This document shows, piece after piece, positions 17,896-27,370 of a DNA stretch of 64,000 nucleotides. How positions within the stretch are numbered: position 1 is the stretch's first letter; the number at the start of each line of letters is the position of its first letter. This stretch comes from Cyanobacterium stanieri PCC 7202. GTDB taxonomy: Bacteria; Cyanobacteriota; Cyanobacteriia; Cyanobacteriales; Cyanobacteriaceae. A program made the translations under genes and the position numbers. Location of the stretch: positions 1,302,001 through 1,366,000 of the forward strand of contig CP003940.1 of the NCBI GenBank assembly GCA_000317655.1, read 5' to 3'. The notes under the pieces were generated by a model that did no database searches, was not told the origin of the DNA, and saw nothing but the letters and a program-made list of their open reading frames with translations.

Positions 17896-19287
17896 ATGGC
17901 AGAATTAACTCCTAATCCTAGTTTTAGTTTAACGGTAAGGTTAGAATTATTAAATAGAGCAGGTACTTTGGCAAAGGTAACTCAGGCCATTGCTGATGTG
18001 GGCGGTAGTTTGGGGGAAGTATTGTTAATTGAACGTAGTTTAAAGATTACCAAAAGGGAATTACACATCGATGCTTCTAGTACCGAACACGCCGAGAGAA
18101 TTGTTCAGGCGATTAAAAGTATTCCTGAAATTAAGGTTTTACATATTAGCGATCGCACTTTTGACATCCATCGAGGCGGTAAAATCCACATTCAAAACCG
18201 CATTCATATTTCTTCTTCTTCTGACCTTGCCATGGCCTATACCCCTGGGGTAGGACGTATTTGTCGGGCGATCGCCGATAACCCCGAAAATGTTTTCTCT
18301 TTGACCATTAAAAGCAACGCCATTGCCATTGTTACCGATGGTTCGGCAGTTTTGGGGTTAGGAAATTTAGGGCCAGAGGCGGCTTTACCAGTGATGGAAG
18401 GGAAAGCCATGTTATTTAAAGAGTTTGCCGACATTGACGCTTTCCCCGTCTGTCTCAATACTCAAGATGTGGAAGAAATTATCCAAACTGTTAAAAATAT
18501 GATGCCCGTGTTTGGAGGGGTAAACCTAGAAGACATCGCCGCCCCCCGTTGTTTTGAAATTGAAAAAAGATTACAAGAGGAGTTAGATTTTCCCATTTTC
18601 CACGATGATCAACATGGTACCGCCATTGTTAGTATTGCCGCCCTCATTAACGCCCTCAAAATCGTTCAAAAGGAAATGAGTGAGATAAAAGTAGTTATTA
18701 ATGGTGCAGGGGCCGCAGGAATTGCGATCGCCCGTTTACTACAAAAAGCTGACTGTCATGGCATCATCCTTTGCGACTCCAAAGGTATTATCAGTAAAGA
18801 TAGAGAAAACTTGACCCCCGAAAAACGTTCCTTAGCCGTTGCTGACACAGGAACCCTAAAAGAAGCCCTCGTGGATGCCGATGTCTTTATCGGAGTCAGT
18901 GCGCCCAAAGTGGTTACGAGGGATATGATTCGTAGTATGGCAAAAGATCCCATTGTCTTCGCCATGGCAAACCCCATCCCCGAAATTCAACCCGAATTAA
19001 TCCAAAATGATGCGGCAGTCATTGCCACGGGTAGGAGTGACTATCCCAATCAAATCAATAATGTTCTCGCCTTCCCCGGACTTTTCCGAGGTGCCTTAGA
19101 TTGTCGAGCCAAAACCCTCACCACCGAGATGTATTTACAAGCCGCAAGGGCGATCGCCTCCCTTGTACCCCCCAACGTCTTAGACAAAGAACATATTATT
19201 CCTTCCGTATTTGACGAGCGTATAGTTCCCACCGTCGCCGCCGCCGTCCAACAAGCCGCCCGTGAGGCAGGAGTCGCTAGATTGTAA
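17896..19287 (+). CDS. Malic enzyme (oxaloacetate-decarboxylating malate dehydrogenase) with N-terminal ACT domain
   Basis: Oxidatively decarboxylates malate to pyruvate and CO2, giving NAD(P)H. 463 aa. Residues about 9-80 are an ACT-like regulatory domain (LTVRLELLNRAGTLAKVTQA), typical of cyanobacterial malic enzymes and absent from short E. coli-type forms. The catalytic part has AYTPGVGRICRAI, VTDGSAVLGLGNLGP, the metal site FHDDQHGTAI, and the dinucleotide motif VINGAGAAGIAIARLL. The ACT domain suggests control by an amino acid or other small effector. NAD versus NADP preference cannot be read reliably here. Confidence 0.94.
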   Translation: MAELTPNPSFSLTVRLELLNRAGTLAKVTQAIADVGGSLGEVLLIERSLKITKRELHIDASSTEHAERIVQAIKSIPEIKVLHISDRTFDIHRGGKIHIQNRIHISSSSDLAMAYTPGVGRICRAIADNPENVFSLTIKSNAIAIVTDGSAVLGLGNLGPEAALPVMEGKAMLFKEFADIDAFPVCLNTQDVEEIIQTVKNMMPVFGGVNLEDIAAPRCFEIEKRLQEELDFPIFHDDQHGTAIVSIAALINALKIVQKEMSEIKVVINGAGAAGIAIARLLQKADCHGIILCDSKGIISKDRENLTPEKRSLAVADTGTLKEALVDADVFIGVSAPKVVTRDMIRSMAKDPIVFAMANPIPEIQPELIQNDAAVIATGRSDYPNQINNVLAFPGLFRGALDCRAKTLTTEMYLQAARAIASLVPPNVLDKEHIIPSVFDERIVPTVAAAVQQAAREAGVARL

Positions 19288-19296
19288 ATAACCAAA

Positions 19297-19317
19297 GTAG
19301 GGTGGGCATTGCCCACC
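19297..19317. repeat. Second copy of the GGTGGGCA palindrome
   Basis: GGTGGGCATTGCCCACC at 19301-19317, preceded by AGTA, matches the copy at 12419-12439 except for the central base. It lies just after the malic enzyme stop, as the first copy lies just after the glycosyltransferase stop. Confidence 0.7.
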
Positions 19318-19397
19318 AATAAATCCTCGATCTTCAACGTCTATTTTTAACCACAAAATAATCGCCCACTGACAGGGAGAGGCAAAATCGGTTATGA

Positions 19398-19403
19398 TAT
19401 AAT
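19398..19403 (+). promoter_or_regulatory. Probable -10 element of rpsN
   Basis: A perfect TATAAT preceded by TGA lies 31 bp upstream of the rpsN ATG. No convincing -35 hexamer was found at 16-18 bp, so this is a tentative call. Confidence 0.4.
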
Positions 19404-19433
19404 TTGCTGTGTTTATACGAAAAAATAATTTAA

Positions 19434-19736
19434 ATGGCTAAAAAATCCATGATTGCACGGGAAGCAAAACGTGCAAAATTAATTGCTAAATATGCTGATA
19501 AAAGGGCTGAATTAAAAGAGCAATTCAAACAAGCTCAAGATCCCCTAGAAAAATTAGAAATTCACCGTCAATTACAACAACTTCCCCTCAATAGTTCCCC
19601 TGTTCGTCAACGTAATCGTTGTTGGGTTACTGGCAGACCTAGAGGTTACTATCGTGACTTTGGTTTATCCCGTAATGTTCTCAGAGAATGGGCACACAAG
19701 GGTTTGTTACCTGGGGTTGTTAAATCTAGCTGGTAA
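19434..19736 (+). CDS. rpsN: 30S ribosomal protein S14
   Basis: Small-subunit protein of the 30S head. 100 aa, the long form that lacks the zinc-binding CxxC pairs. Typical segments are [16 protein letters not shown] at the start and [20 protein letters not shown] with the C-terminal [11 protein letters not shown]. It is a lone gene, as usual in cyanobacteria, with its own apparent promoter and terminator. Confidence 0.97.
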   Translation: MAKKSMIAREAKRAKLIAKYADKRAELKEQFKQAQDPLEKLEIHRQLQQLPLNSSPVRQRNRCWVTGRPRGYYRDFGLSRNVLREWAHKGLLPGVVKSSW

Positions 19737-19746
19737 GTTTCTTTTG

Positions 19747-19776
19747 GGGCAGGGATTAATTCTTTGCCCTTTTTTA
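19747..19776 (+). terminator. Rho-independent terminator after rpsN
   Basis: GGGCA (19747-19751) pairs with TGCCC (19765-19769) and is followed directly by a run of six T residues. It starts 10 bp after the rpsN stop. Confidence 0.65.
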
Positions 19777-19792
19777 ATATTTTCATCAACAG

Positions 19793-20485
19793 TCAATTCT
19801 CGAGATTAAAGTTAATCAAAATCTCCCCAATATAAGCAGTATTAGGTAAACTTAACACCATACTAATAACTTTCGCCACATCTTCAGGCTGAGTCATCAT
19901 TTGAGGATCAAGATTTACCCCTTTCGCCATATCCGTATTCACAAAACTAGGACAAATGGCAGTAACCCGAATACCATCATCCCATCCCACATTGCGCATA
20001 CTTTGACTAAGGGCAAGAAAAGCGAATTTACTGGCAGAATATCCCGCCAAAGTACCTTTAACCCTTTTTCCTGACATAGAAACAAGATTAATAATTCTAC
20101 CTTCCCCCGACTGCTTTAGATAGGGAAATGCCTCCCGAGTCAGTCGCCAAGGTGCCTTAACATTTATTTCCCAAAGACTATCCAAGGCTTCCTCATTCTC
20201 ATCCTCAAACTGCACCCTTTTCAAAATTCCTGCACAGTTAACCACCCCATCAATGCTCCCAAATTTATCCACCGTGGCTTTTACCCAATCAATGGGAGAT
20301 TGTTTGTCGGTGGCTTCGTAGGGAAAAACTAACACCCTATCATTATCATTATTGGCGAAAACCGTATTATCTAAGTCTGCAGGGTTTCTGATTCCTAAAC
20401 TCAGATAATAATCTTCTTGTATCAGTTGTTCGGCAATGCTTAGACCAATCCCTCTACTAGCACCACTAATTAAGATAACTTTCAT
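19793..20485 (-). CDS. Short-chain dehydrogenase/reductase
   Basis: NAD(P)-dependent oxidoreductase of the classical SDR family, substrate unknown. 230 aa with the N-terminal cofactor motif ISGASRGIGLSIAEQL (residues about 5-20), the NAG motif in VVNCAGIL, the catalytic Ser in LVSMSGKR and the YxxxK pair in YSASKFAF. Length is typical. It converges on rpsN. The genes upstream on the same strand are a toxin-antitoxin pair and give no metabolic clue. Confidence 0.9.
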   Translation of the reverse strand: MKVILISGASRGIGLSIAEQLIQEDYYLSLGIRNPADLDNTVFANNDNDRVLVFPYEATDKQSPIDWVKATVDKFGSIDGVVNCAGILKRVQFEDENEEALDSLWEINVKAPWRLTREAFPYLKQSGEGRIINLVSMSGKRVKGTLAGYSASKFAFLALSQSMRNVGWDDGIRVTAICPSFVNTDMAKGVNLDPQMMTQPEDVAKVISMVLSLPNTAYIGEILINFNLEN

Positions 20486-20563
20486 AATATTTCTTATGTC
20501 TATTTCTGCGACTTATTTTTATCTATAATAAGTAAAGGATTTTATACTTATTTTTTTGATAAG

Positions 20564-20884
20564 CTATGATGGGCTTAATTTTGAGATTAATTTATTTTTA
20601 ATTTCTAAGGGTAACTCTTCGTCAGAATCTACTTTTTCTCTTTGATTTAAAATAGCTTTAATTTCTTCGTTGTCAACGCTACCTAAATCTTTAATTAGTT
20701 GACTAAACGCTTGTTTTTGTTCTTCTATTTCGTTTTCTGATAAAGCATCGACGATATAACTGTTATGTATTTGACAGCTTAAAGCATATACAATATATTG
20801 GTTTAGCGATACCCCTTCACTTTTGGCTAAGCTTGCTAATTTATGATGTAGTGTTTCTGGTAGTCTTAAAGTTAAACGACTCAT
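20564..20884 (-). CDS. Putative antitoxin with ribbon-helix-helix DNA-binding domain
   Basis: 106-aa protein. Residues about 1-45 form a CopG/HicB-type ribbon-helix-helix domain (RLTLRLPETLHHKLASLAKS, then SLNQYIVYAL). The rest is acidic and helical and probably binds the toxin. It starts 7 bp after the PIN-domain gene in the same direction, so the pair is a type II toxin-antitoxin operon with the toxin gene first, the reverse of the usual order. It should bind its own promoter; no operator was picked out. Confidence 0.82.
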   Translation of the reverse strand: MSRLTLRLPETLHHKLASLAKSEGVSLNQYIVYALSCQIHNSYIVDALSENEIEEQKQAFSQLIKDLGSVDNEEIKAILNQREKVDSDEELPLEIKNKLISKLSPS

Positions 20885-20891
20885 AATTATT

Positions 20892-21314
20892 CTAATTTTC
20901 AGCTAGTTTAATAATCAATTCTGTTGGTGTAATTATTTGTAGTCCTAGGGCTATTTTAGCTCTTTGAAAATCTTTAATATTCGATGTTACAACCATAGCA
21001 TTTGCATTCATTGCACAGTCAATTACTAAATCATCCCCCGGATCTGGTGATGTTGGTCGCCAAGAATAATATATGGGGGTAAACTCCACTTTGGTTAATA
21101 ATTTTGCCAATATGGGTTTTAGTTTTAACCAACGTTGAGGTGATAATTTTCTTGACAAAACGTCGATATACTCATAAGCCAAACTATTAGAAACATTAAC
21201 TCTCAAGAGTTCTCCTAACCAAATGTCGATAATTAATCCCTCTGCACCTCCTTGTTTTGTTAATCCTGTAAATAATACATTTGTGTCTATGACCACTGAG
21301 ATTTGATTTGTCAT
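20892..21314 (-). CDS. Putative toxin, PIN-domain ribonuclease
   Basis: 140-aa PIN-fold RNase, expected to cleave RNA unless held by the RHH antitoxin encoded next to it. Acidic metal ligands are visible at VVIDTNVLFTGL (Asp at about residue 9), YEYIDVLSR (Glu), and the DPGDDLVIDCA segment (Asp pair), then VTSNIKDF. Group is the putative toxin component, PIN family, frequent in cyanobacteria. The first gene of the pair; the antitoxin ATG is 8 bp after its stop. Confidence 0.85.
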   Translation of the reverse strand: MTNQISVVIDTNVLFTGLTKQGGAEGLIIDIWLGELLRVNVSNSLAYEYIDVLSRKLSPQRWLKLKPILAKLLTKVEFTPIYYSWRPTSPDPGDDLVIDCAMNANAMVVTSNIKDFQRAKIALGLQIITPTELIIKLAEN

Positions 21315-21379
21315 GACACTACTATAGCACCATTAATATGTCTCAATTAATGGGTGCAAAATAACTTTAAGAGCTTTTA

Positions 21380-22048
21380 TTATTCTACGCCGGGGGGATC
21401 GAGGGGTAACTCTGGTTCTATTTCTATATTCTCTTCCCTTGGGGGAGTAGGTTCGAGATTGGGGTCAGAAATTTCACTAGGAATAGGGATCAGAAAAAGG
21501 GCGATCGCACTCAGGGCAAAACCAGCCAAACCAAGCACTGCGGGGGTAGATTGTTCCACCAAAGAAACCTCCATCTGTCGATAACGACGAGAAACAGGAC
21601 CCAGAGGATCTTCGAGATGAGGTAAAGTAGCCTTATCAGCATAAAATTGATCAATAGTTTCCAATAAATCGAATAACTGTACCGTGCTTAACTCAATCTC
21701 CAATTGATTATGCGCTTCTTCCTTCTTATCCTGCCATACCAAAAGATGACGATTTTTTTGAGGAAGTTTACGCAAAAACACATAATCACTCTCATCATAA
21801 GCATCCCAAGAATGAGTCAAACCGCTTAACAACTCTTGCCCATAGGCACTTACCGCCCGAAGCAAATTCGCCATAAAATTAACCCCTCCAGTCAACACCG
21901 TGGGATTACCCAAAATCTGACACCGTGCCTCCGTTAGAATGGTCATCACAGGCACACCATTAGGGGCAGTATTGCCATCATCACTAAAACCTTGGAGAGA
22001 CAAATTGCAATTGGGGGAGTTGTATTGACGTTGAATGGGAATACTCAT
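21380..22048 (-). CDS. DUF4335-like cyanobacterial membrane-anchored protein
   Basis: Function unknown. 222 aa, with a globular N-terminal part (residues about 1-165, including GNPTVLTGGVNFMANLLRAV), then one hydrophobic segment GLAGFALSAIALFLIPIP at about 172-190 and a Pro/Glu-rich C-terminal tail. The conserved part resembles the cyanobacterial family called DUF4335, named from memory. It is 43 bp downstream of the pentapeptide-repeat gene on the same strand, so the two are probably cotranscribed. Confidence 0.65.
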   Translation of the reverse strand: MSIPIQRQYNSPNCNLSLQGFSDDGNTAPNGVPVMTILTEARCQILGNPTVLTGGVNFMANLLRAVSAYGQELLSGLTHSWDAYDESDYVFLRKLPQKNRHLLVWQDKKEEAHNQLEIELSTVQLFDLLETIDQFYADKATLPHLEDPLGPVSRRYRQMEVSLVEQSTPAVLGLAGFALSAIALFLIPIPSEISDPNLEPTPPREENIEIEPELPLDPPGVE

Positions 22049-22091
22049 GGATAACTATCAAAATGATCAGCTTATAATTATAGCACCGCTA

Positions 22092-23126
22092 TTAACTATC
22101 GATATTATCTCCAAAAATTGTTCCCTCCACCAAAGCCTGAGCCAAACTTGTTTTAGTAAGATTTGCCTTAATTAAATTTGCCCCCGTCAAATCAGCACCA
22201 ATCAAATTCGCCAAAGCCAAACTAGCCGACTGTAAATTAGAAAAACGTAAATTTGCACCCTCCAAATAAGCACCACTCAAATCAGCGCCATTTAACTTTG
22301 CATAACTGATATTTGCCTCACTCAAATCCACATCGGTTAAGTCAGCACCCCTTAAATTGACATACTTAAAATCAGCACTACTGAGTTTTAATCCACTCAA
22401 ATTTGCCCCCGTCAAATCTCCCCCCGCAAAATCCACGAGGGGATTTAATCCTGCGATGGTTGCCAAATCACAAAAATCATCTTTAGGAGTTTGATAAATT
22501 AACTGTAAAATATCCTTTAGTTCCTGTAATAAATTATCCTCCGGGACTTGTGCCTTCGATGTATTTTTGATTTCCTCAGAGCTAAAAATAGTTTCACTAA
22601 CACAGGGTTTCAAATTAGTTTCCCAAATAAATTTCGCCAACTTTCTTTCTAATATGGCGTGTTTATTGGGGGTAATATCATGGCGCCATAACCCCTCTAT
22701 TTGGGTTAAATAAATATGGGCTAATTTACTTTTTAGGGTTACTGTTAAGGTGTAGGGGGCTGCCTGAATTTCCACCGTACCCAAGATGATATTATCTAAA
22801 TGCCCCTCCAAAAATTTACTATCAATGAGGTGTCTAATTTCCCAGTAGGGTAAACGGGATAAGGGATCATCAACTTTTTTGATTAAAGGTGATTTTATCT
22901 CTTGGGCTTCGATAAAACGGACATTGTCAAGGTTTAAATATAATCTCACTACCCTAAGAGCAAATTCCACTTTACCATTAAGAATTGTTTGCTCTTGGGG
23001 ATTAAACCCTAGACTAAGACAAATTTGGAATTGGTTAGGAGTATCGTTTACAGGGATAAGTTCTACATTTATGGATAAACAATCACAGTATTGATTGTGA
23101 GAATTTAATATCTGATACTCTGCCAT
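22092..23126 (-). CDS. Pentapeptide-repeat protein
   Basis: 344 aa, start ATG at 23126 (MAEYQILN). The first two thirds, about residues 1-220, is a non-repetitive domain I do not recognise. Residues about 235-335 are pentapeptide repeats of the A(D/N)Lxx type (for example GADLTGANL, DLSEANISYAKL), about 20 units that should form a right-handed beta helix. No transmembrane segment is seen. Such proteins are numerous in cyanobacteria and mostly of unknown role. It precedes the DUF4335-like gene with a short gap. Confidence 0.85.
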   Translation of the reverse strand: MAEYQILNSHNQYCDCLSINVELIPVNDTPNQFQICLSLGFNPQEQTILNGKVEFALRVVRLYLNLDNVRFIEAQEIKSPLIKKVDDPLSRLPYWEIRHLIDSKFLEGHLDNIILGTVEIQAAPYTLTVTLKSKLAHIYLTQIEGLWRHDITPNKHAILERKLAKFIWETNLKPCVSETIFSSEEIKNTSKAQVPEDNLLQELKDILQLIYQTPKDDFCDLATIAGLNPLVDFAGGDLTGANLSGLKLSSADFKYVNLRGADLTDVDLSEANISYAKLNGADLSGAYLEGANLRFSNLQSASLALANLIGADLTGANLIKANLTKTSLAQALVEGTIFGDNIDS

Positions 23127-23207
23127 TGTCTTAATCAATTTACTTACTATGTGGACTCATTTTCAGAATATCATTTCTCTGGGGTAAACTCTGGAGAGTC
23201 ATAAAAT

Positions 23208-23816
23208 TTAACATTGTTTTTGGAAAATCAGGGATAAATTGTTACTGGGCATTTCGATAATTTCCGTGAGATGGAGTTGATTTTTTTTGGCAACTTCGGC
23301 AACAGTTTCGAGGTTTCTTACTCCCCATGCGGAATTTTGATTTTGCAGGTATTGATCAAATTCTTGGTTACTGGGGGCGGTGTGTTGATTCTGCCGTTTG
23401 TAAGGGCCATACAGATACAATAGATCCCTATTGCTTAAAATATGCCCTGAGCCTTCCATCAAGCCGATACAGGCATCCCAGGGGGCAATGTGAATCATAT
23501 TGATACAGGCGATCGCCCTTACATTTTTTTCTAAAAAGGATTGATACCATTGGGGTTGTGTAACATCTACCCTCATGGGCTTTTGGATGTTTTCATGTCC
23601 TGATTCTTCTGTCCATGCACTGATGCTATCCATGGCAACCTCACTTATATCCGTGGGAATCCAATCACACTGGGGAAAATGAGGAGCAAAGTAAACACAG
23701 TGTTCCCCCGTACCGCTCGATATTTCCAAAATAGCTCCATTTTTAGGCAAAAATTGCTTTAAAACCTCTAAAATAGGCTCTCTATTTCTCTGGGTAGCGG
23801 GGGCATATTGTTTCAT
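23208..23816 (-). CDS. DUF938 SAM-dependent methyltransferase-like protein
   Basis: 202-aa class I methyltransferase fold. Start ATG at 23816 gives MKQYAPATQRNREPILEVL, the usual start of the family. The SAM motif is AILEISSGTGEHCVYFAPHF at about residues 27-46, followed by WIPTDIS and CINMIHIAPW. Substrate unknown. The DNA just upstream of the start is heptamer tandem repeat, so no clear RBS is visible. Confidence 0.87.
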   Translation of the reverse strand: MKQYAPATQRNREPILEVLKQFLPKNGAILEISSGTGEHCVYFAPHFPQCDWIPTDISEVAMDSISAWTEESGHENIQKPMRVDVTQPQWYQSFLEKNVRAIACINMIHIAPWDACIGLMEGSGHILSNRDLLYLYGPYKRQNQHTAPSNQEFDQYLQNQNSAWGVRNLETVAEVAKKNQLHLTEIIEMPSNNLSLIFQKQC

Positions 23817-23817
23817 G

Positions 23818-23850
23818 GGAGAATGGGGAATGGGGAATGGGCAATAAAAT
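23818..23850. repeat. Heptanucleotide tandem repeat (GAATGGG)n
   Basis: Imperfect tandem of GAATGGG/CAATGGG-type heptamers directly upstream of the DUF938 gene, followed by a CAATTGT/CAATTAT stretch to about 23883. This is the cyanobacterial short tandemly repeated repetitive class. Confidence 0.7.
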
Positions 23851-23968
23851 AATTGTCCATTGTCAATTATCAATTGTCAATTTATCCTCATCACTCCACT
23901 TTTCCCCGTAAATTTTGACAATAACAGGTTATAATAAGAAGTTGGTTATTTTTACCGTTAAATCTGCT

Positions 23969-25327
23969 ATGCTTCCTATTGTTGCCGTAATCGGGCGCCC
24001 CAATGTGGGTAAGTCCGCCCTTGTAAATCGTTTATCAGGGGAACAAGATGCGATCGTCTTTGATGAGCCGGGCATCACCAGAGATCGTACCTATCGCCCT
24101 GCATTTTGGCAAGATAGAGAATTTCAGATAGTAGATACGGGGGGTTTAGTATTCGATGATGACACCGAATTTTTGCCCTACATCCGAGAACAAGCCCAAG
24201 CCGCTCTGAGCGAGGCGATCGCCGCTATTTTTGTAGTAGATGGTAAATTAGGGTTAACAGCAGGGGATGAAGAAATCGCTTCATGGTTAAGAACCCAAAA
24301 CGTTCCCACCGTGTTGGTGGTCAATAAATGTGAATCAGAAAATCAAGGACTAGCCCAAGCCGCCGAATTTTGGAATTTAGGATTAGGAGAACCTTTCCCC
24401 ATTTCTGCCATCCATGGTAATGGTACTGGGGAGATGTTGGAAGAATTGATCAAGCATATCCCCCCTGTGGATGAAATTGAACAGGAAGAAGAGATTAGGG
24501 TGGCGATAATTGGTCGTCCTAATGTGGGTAAATCCAGCCTTCTAAATGCCCTCACGGGAGAAAGTAGAGCCATTGTCAGTCCTGTGTCTGGTACTACTCG
24601 GGATGCCATCGATATGGTGGTACGCCGAGGGGAAACAACCTACCGCCTCATCGACACAGCAGGGGTTAGGCGTAAGAAAAACGTTGATTATGGAGCAGAA
24701 TTTTTCGGCATCAACCGAGCTTTTAAAGCCATCAAAAGGGCGGATGTGGTGCTTTTTGTCATTGACATATTAGACGGTGTCACCGAACAGGATTTAAAAC
24801 TAGCAGGAAGAATTATTGAAGAAGGAAGGGCAGCGGTAATCGTTGCCAATAAATGGGATGCGGTGGAAAAAGATTCCCATACTATTTATGAATATCAAAA
24901 AATGCTAGATGACCGCCTTTTCTTCATGGACTGGGCAGAAAGAATTTTTGTGTCCGCCATGACAGGCAAAAGGGTTGATAATATCCTCGATTTAGTGGAT
25001 AGGGCAGCGGAAGGACACCGTAAACGAGTTAGTACCTCCGTTATTAATGAAGTCATCGAGGAAGCAGTAAAATGGCATTCTCCCCCCACCAGCCGACAAG
25101 GGAAACAGGGCAGAATCTATTATGGTACTCAGGTAACAGTCAAACCCCCTAGTATCGCCCTATTTGTTAATGACCCTAAACGGTTGGATGACGGGTATCG
25201 TCGTTATATGGAAAAACAATTCCGTCAACAACTAGGTTTTAAAGGAACTCCCCTCAGACTGTTTTGGCGTGGTAAACGTTTACGGGAAGGGGAAAATATG
25301 GGCGTAAACAGAGCCACAAAAGTTTAA
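23969..25327 (+). CDS. der: Ribosome-assembly GTPase Der (EngA)
   Basis: Essential GTPase for 50S subunit maturation. 452 aa with two consecutive G domains: P-loops [14 protein letters not shown] (residues about 9-22) and [14 protein letters not shown] (about 180-193), each with DxxG (VDTGG, IDTAG) and NKxD-type motifs (VVNKCES, VANKWDA), and the C-terminal KH-like domain. The first G4 motif is NKCE, where Asp is replaced by Glu. ATG at 23969 ([12 protein letters not shown]) fits the family; an upstream in-frame TTG is not used. Confidence 0.97.
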   Translation: MLPIVAVIGRPNVGKSALVNRLSGEQDAIVFDEPGITRDRTYRPAFWQDREFQIVDTGGLVFDDDTEFLPYIREQAQAALSEAIAAIFVVDGKLGLTAGDEEIASWLRTQNVPTVLVVNKCESENQGLAQAAEFWNLGLGEPFPISAIHGNGTGEMLEELIKHIPPVDEIEQEEEIRVAIIGRPNVGKSSLLNALTGESRAIVSPVSGTTRDAIDMVVRRGETTYRLIDTAGVRRKKNVDYGAEFFGINRAFKAIKRADVVLFVIDILDGVTEQDLKLAGRIIEEGRAAVIVANKWDAVEKDSHTIYEYQKMLDDRLFFMDWAERIFVSAMTGKRVDNILDLVDRAAEGHRKRVSTSVINEVIEEAVKWHSPPTSRQGKQGRIYYGTQVTVKPPSIALFVNDPKRLDDGYRRYMEKQFRQQLGFKGTPLRLFWRGKRLREGENMGVNRATKV

Positions 25328-25356
25328 TCAACCTTAGTTTGGGATAATGATTTTAA

Positions 25357-25397
25357 GTGAAGTCCCCCAGAATTAGGGGATTTAGGGGGCGAAAACA
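25357..25397 (-). repeat. Partial copy of the GCCCCCTAAATCCCC element
   Basis: Read on the minus strand: TTTTCGCCCCCTAAATCCCC then TAATTCTGGGGGACTTCA, the core of the dispersed element found at 27771, 34801, 50759 and 58912. The outer inverted ends are not clear. It lies between convergent der and hemA. Confidence 0.7.
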
Positions 25398-25401
25398 ACA
25401 A

Positions 25402-26685
25402 TCAGCCAAATTGTTCAGAAATTTCGAGGTTAAAGAGGGTTTGTAAAGTATGTAAAGCCTTGCGTCGGGCTTCTATATCCTGTTGCGCCCTCAATTGAAC
25501 CATAGGATCATGGAGAATTTTATTAACAATACCTCTGGTGAGTGCCTCAATGACCTCTTGATGTTTTTCTCCAAACTCACTACCCAATCGAGAAAGGGCT
25601 TTTTCTAATTCCTGCTCTCTGATACCTTCAATTTTGGTACGTAAACAACTGATGGTAGGTACTGTTTCTAAAGACTGCCACCATAGTTCAAAAGATTCGA
25701 TTTCCTCCTCCAACAATGCCTCTGCTTCCCTTGCCATTTCTCGGCGAGAGGCATGATTTTGGGCTACCACCGCTTTTAAATCATCTACATTATAGGATTT
25801 GATAAAATCTAGCTCAGTAACATCACTAGAGACATTTCTAGGTACAGAAATATCTACCAACATTAAAGAATCATCGACATTGAGGGGAGATAAATTATCT
25901 TTAGTTAAGATAGGTTCGGTGGCTCCTGTGCTGGTAAAGACGAGATCAGAAGCCTCTACCACCGCCATCATTTCATCCAAGCCATGAATAGCTAACTCCA
26001 CTTGGGGAAATTTTTGAGCTAATTCTTTGGCACGACTAGCGGAGCGATTCACCACACTAATGGCAGTTACACCTTTGGAGGCGAGATGTTGCACCAAAAG
26101 GCGAGACATTTTTCCTGCACCAATGATGGTAATTTTTAACTGGGATACATCTTCAACCTTGGTATCTACTAATTCAACCGCTGCTGAACTAATGGACACC
26201 GCCCCCGTACCGATGTTGGTTTCTGTGCGTACTCTTTTTCCTGCACTGATGGCCTGTTTAAATAATCTATCTAGTAGTCTGCCCATGCCTTTGTATTTAT
26301 TGGCTAATTTATGGGTAGTTTTGACTTGGGCGAGAATTTGTCCTTCTCCTAGGACAAGGCTTTCTAACCCTGCTGATACGCGCATGAGGTGACGGATAGC
26401 ATCTTGATGTAACAAGATAAATAGGTGGCGGCGTAACTTGGGTAAAGCAATATGTCCGATTTCGGCGAGGAATTGAGTGATTTCTTTTACTCCCTGCTCT
26501 GTTTCTAATACCGTTGCATAAATTTCGAGACGGTTGCAGGTGCTGATTATGGCTACTTCCTCGATGTGAGGGTAGGTAAGCAAATGTTGTATGGACTCCT
26601 CAATTTTTGCTTCTGGAATACTCAGTTTTTCTCTTACCTCTACGGCGGCTGTCTTGTGGGAAAGACCAACTACTACAATATTCAT
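25402..26685 (-). CDS. hemA: Glutamyl-tRNA reductase
   Basis: NADPH-dependent reduction of glutamyl-tRNA to glutamate semialdehyde, the first committed step of heme and chlorophyll synthesis. 427 aa. [17 protein letters not shown] at the start; catalytic Cys50 in [31 protein letters not shown] motif [15 protein letters not shown] at about residues 185-200; the C-terminal dimerisation helices. Its converging neighbour is der. Its length and motifs are complete. Confidence 0.97.
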   Translation of the reverse strand: MNIVVVGLSHKTAAVEVREKLSIPEAKIEESIQHLLTYPHIEEVAIISTCNRLEIYATVLETEQGVKEITQFLAEIGHIALPKLRRHLFILLHQDAIRHLMRVSAGLESLVLGEGQILAQVKTTHKLANKYKGMGRLLDRLFKQAISAGKRVRTETNIGTGAVSISSAAVELVDTKVEDVSQLKITIIGAGKMSRLLVQHLASKGVTAISVVNRSASRAKELAQKFPQVELAIHGLDEMMAVVEASDLVFTSTGATEPILTKDNLSPLNVDDSLMLVDISVPRNVSSDVTELDFIKSYNVDDLKAVVAQNHASRREMAREAEALLEEEIESFELWWQSLETVPTISCLRTKIEGIREQELEKALSRLGSEFGEKHQEVIEALTRGIVNKILHDPMVQLRAQQDIEARRKALHTLQTLFNLEISEQFG

Positions 26686-26867
26686 CTTTTGTTTATTAAA
26701 ATTTGAGAACGGATTAGTATATAAATGCTTTTAAACACTATTGATCATTACTGAAGTTGCCGATTTTGGCAATTTATTCTTTACCTTTTGCAATAAAACT
26801 TTATTTTTTTGAGCAATTCTTGCAAAAAGTTTACCAACATCAAAACGGCTCGGTGTTGGTGAAGTTA

Positions 26868-27266
26868 TTAGAAATACTGCTGATAGGCTAAAAGCATTAA
26901 TTTTACTAGGGATACGCCTAATAATGCTAGACCGCTGAGGGTGCTAATGGCAAATCCAGGGGCTCTTTTTTTGGCTTCTTTGGCATAACCCCAAGCATAA
27001 ATTATTCTACCGACTACCCAGGTTCCGCCCAAAATCATTCCCCACATTTCGCTGACAAAGTAGGAAAAAATCCAGAGTAGGGGTAGGAAGAAAATTAGTT
27101 GTTCGAGGGTGTTTTCTTGTACTCTGAGGACTCTTTCAAAGTTTTCGTCTCCGCTGGTGGCAGGGGGGAAGATGTTATATTTAAATCTGGCTTTACCTAC
27201 GTTGATGATGGTGACGAAATAGACTAAAAGAGCAAATACGGTGATAATACTAGGTCCTAGTAACAT
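26868..27266 (-). CDS. MAPEG-family membrane protein
   Basis: 132 aa with four hydrophobic helices. The signature ERVLRVQENTLEQLIFFLPL at about residues 43-62 is the MAPEG (membrane-associated eicosanoid/glutathione) motif, and the last helices contain RIIYAWGYAKEA. Bacterial members are probably glutathione-dependent transferases or peroxidases, but the substrate here is unknown. It precedes the cytochrome c6-like gene on the same strand by 104 bp. Confidence 0.85.
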   Translation of the reverse strand: MLLGPSIITVFALLVYFVTIINVGKARFKYNIFPPATSGDENFERVLRVQENTLEQLIFFLPLLWIFSYFVSEMWGMILGGTWVVGRIIYAWGYAKEAKKRAPGFAISTLSGLALLGVSLVKLMLLAYQQYF

Positions 27267-27370
27267 GATTTTTGAATATAATTATACTGTTTAAATTATA
27301 CAATATTTTTTGTTTTTAGTGTTGTATTTTATCTATTTTACAAGTATTTATTTTTGATTTTTATTACTTT

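Noticed and set aside
21354-21584. Plus-strand frame antisense to the DUF4335 gene
   Set aside because: It is an opposite-strand shadow of a conserved coding region.
23915-23935. TTGACA...TATAAT promoter before der
   Set aside because: The spacing is only 9 bp, far from the required 16-18.
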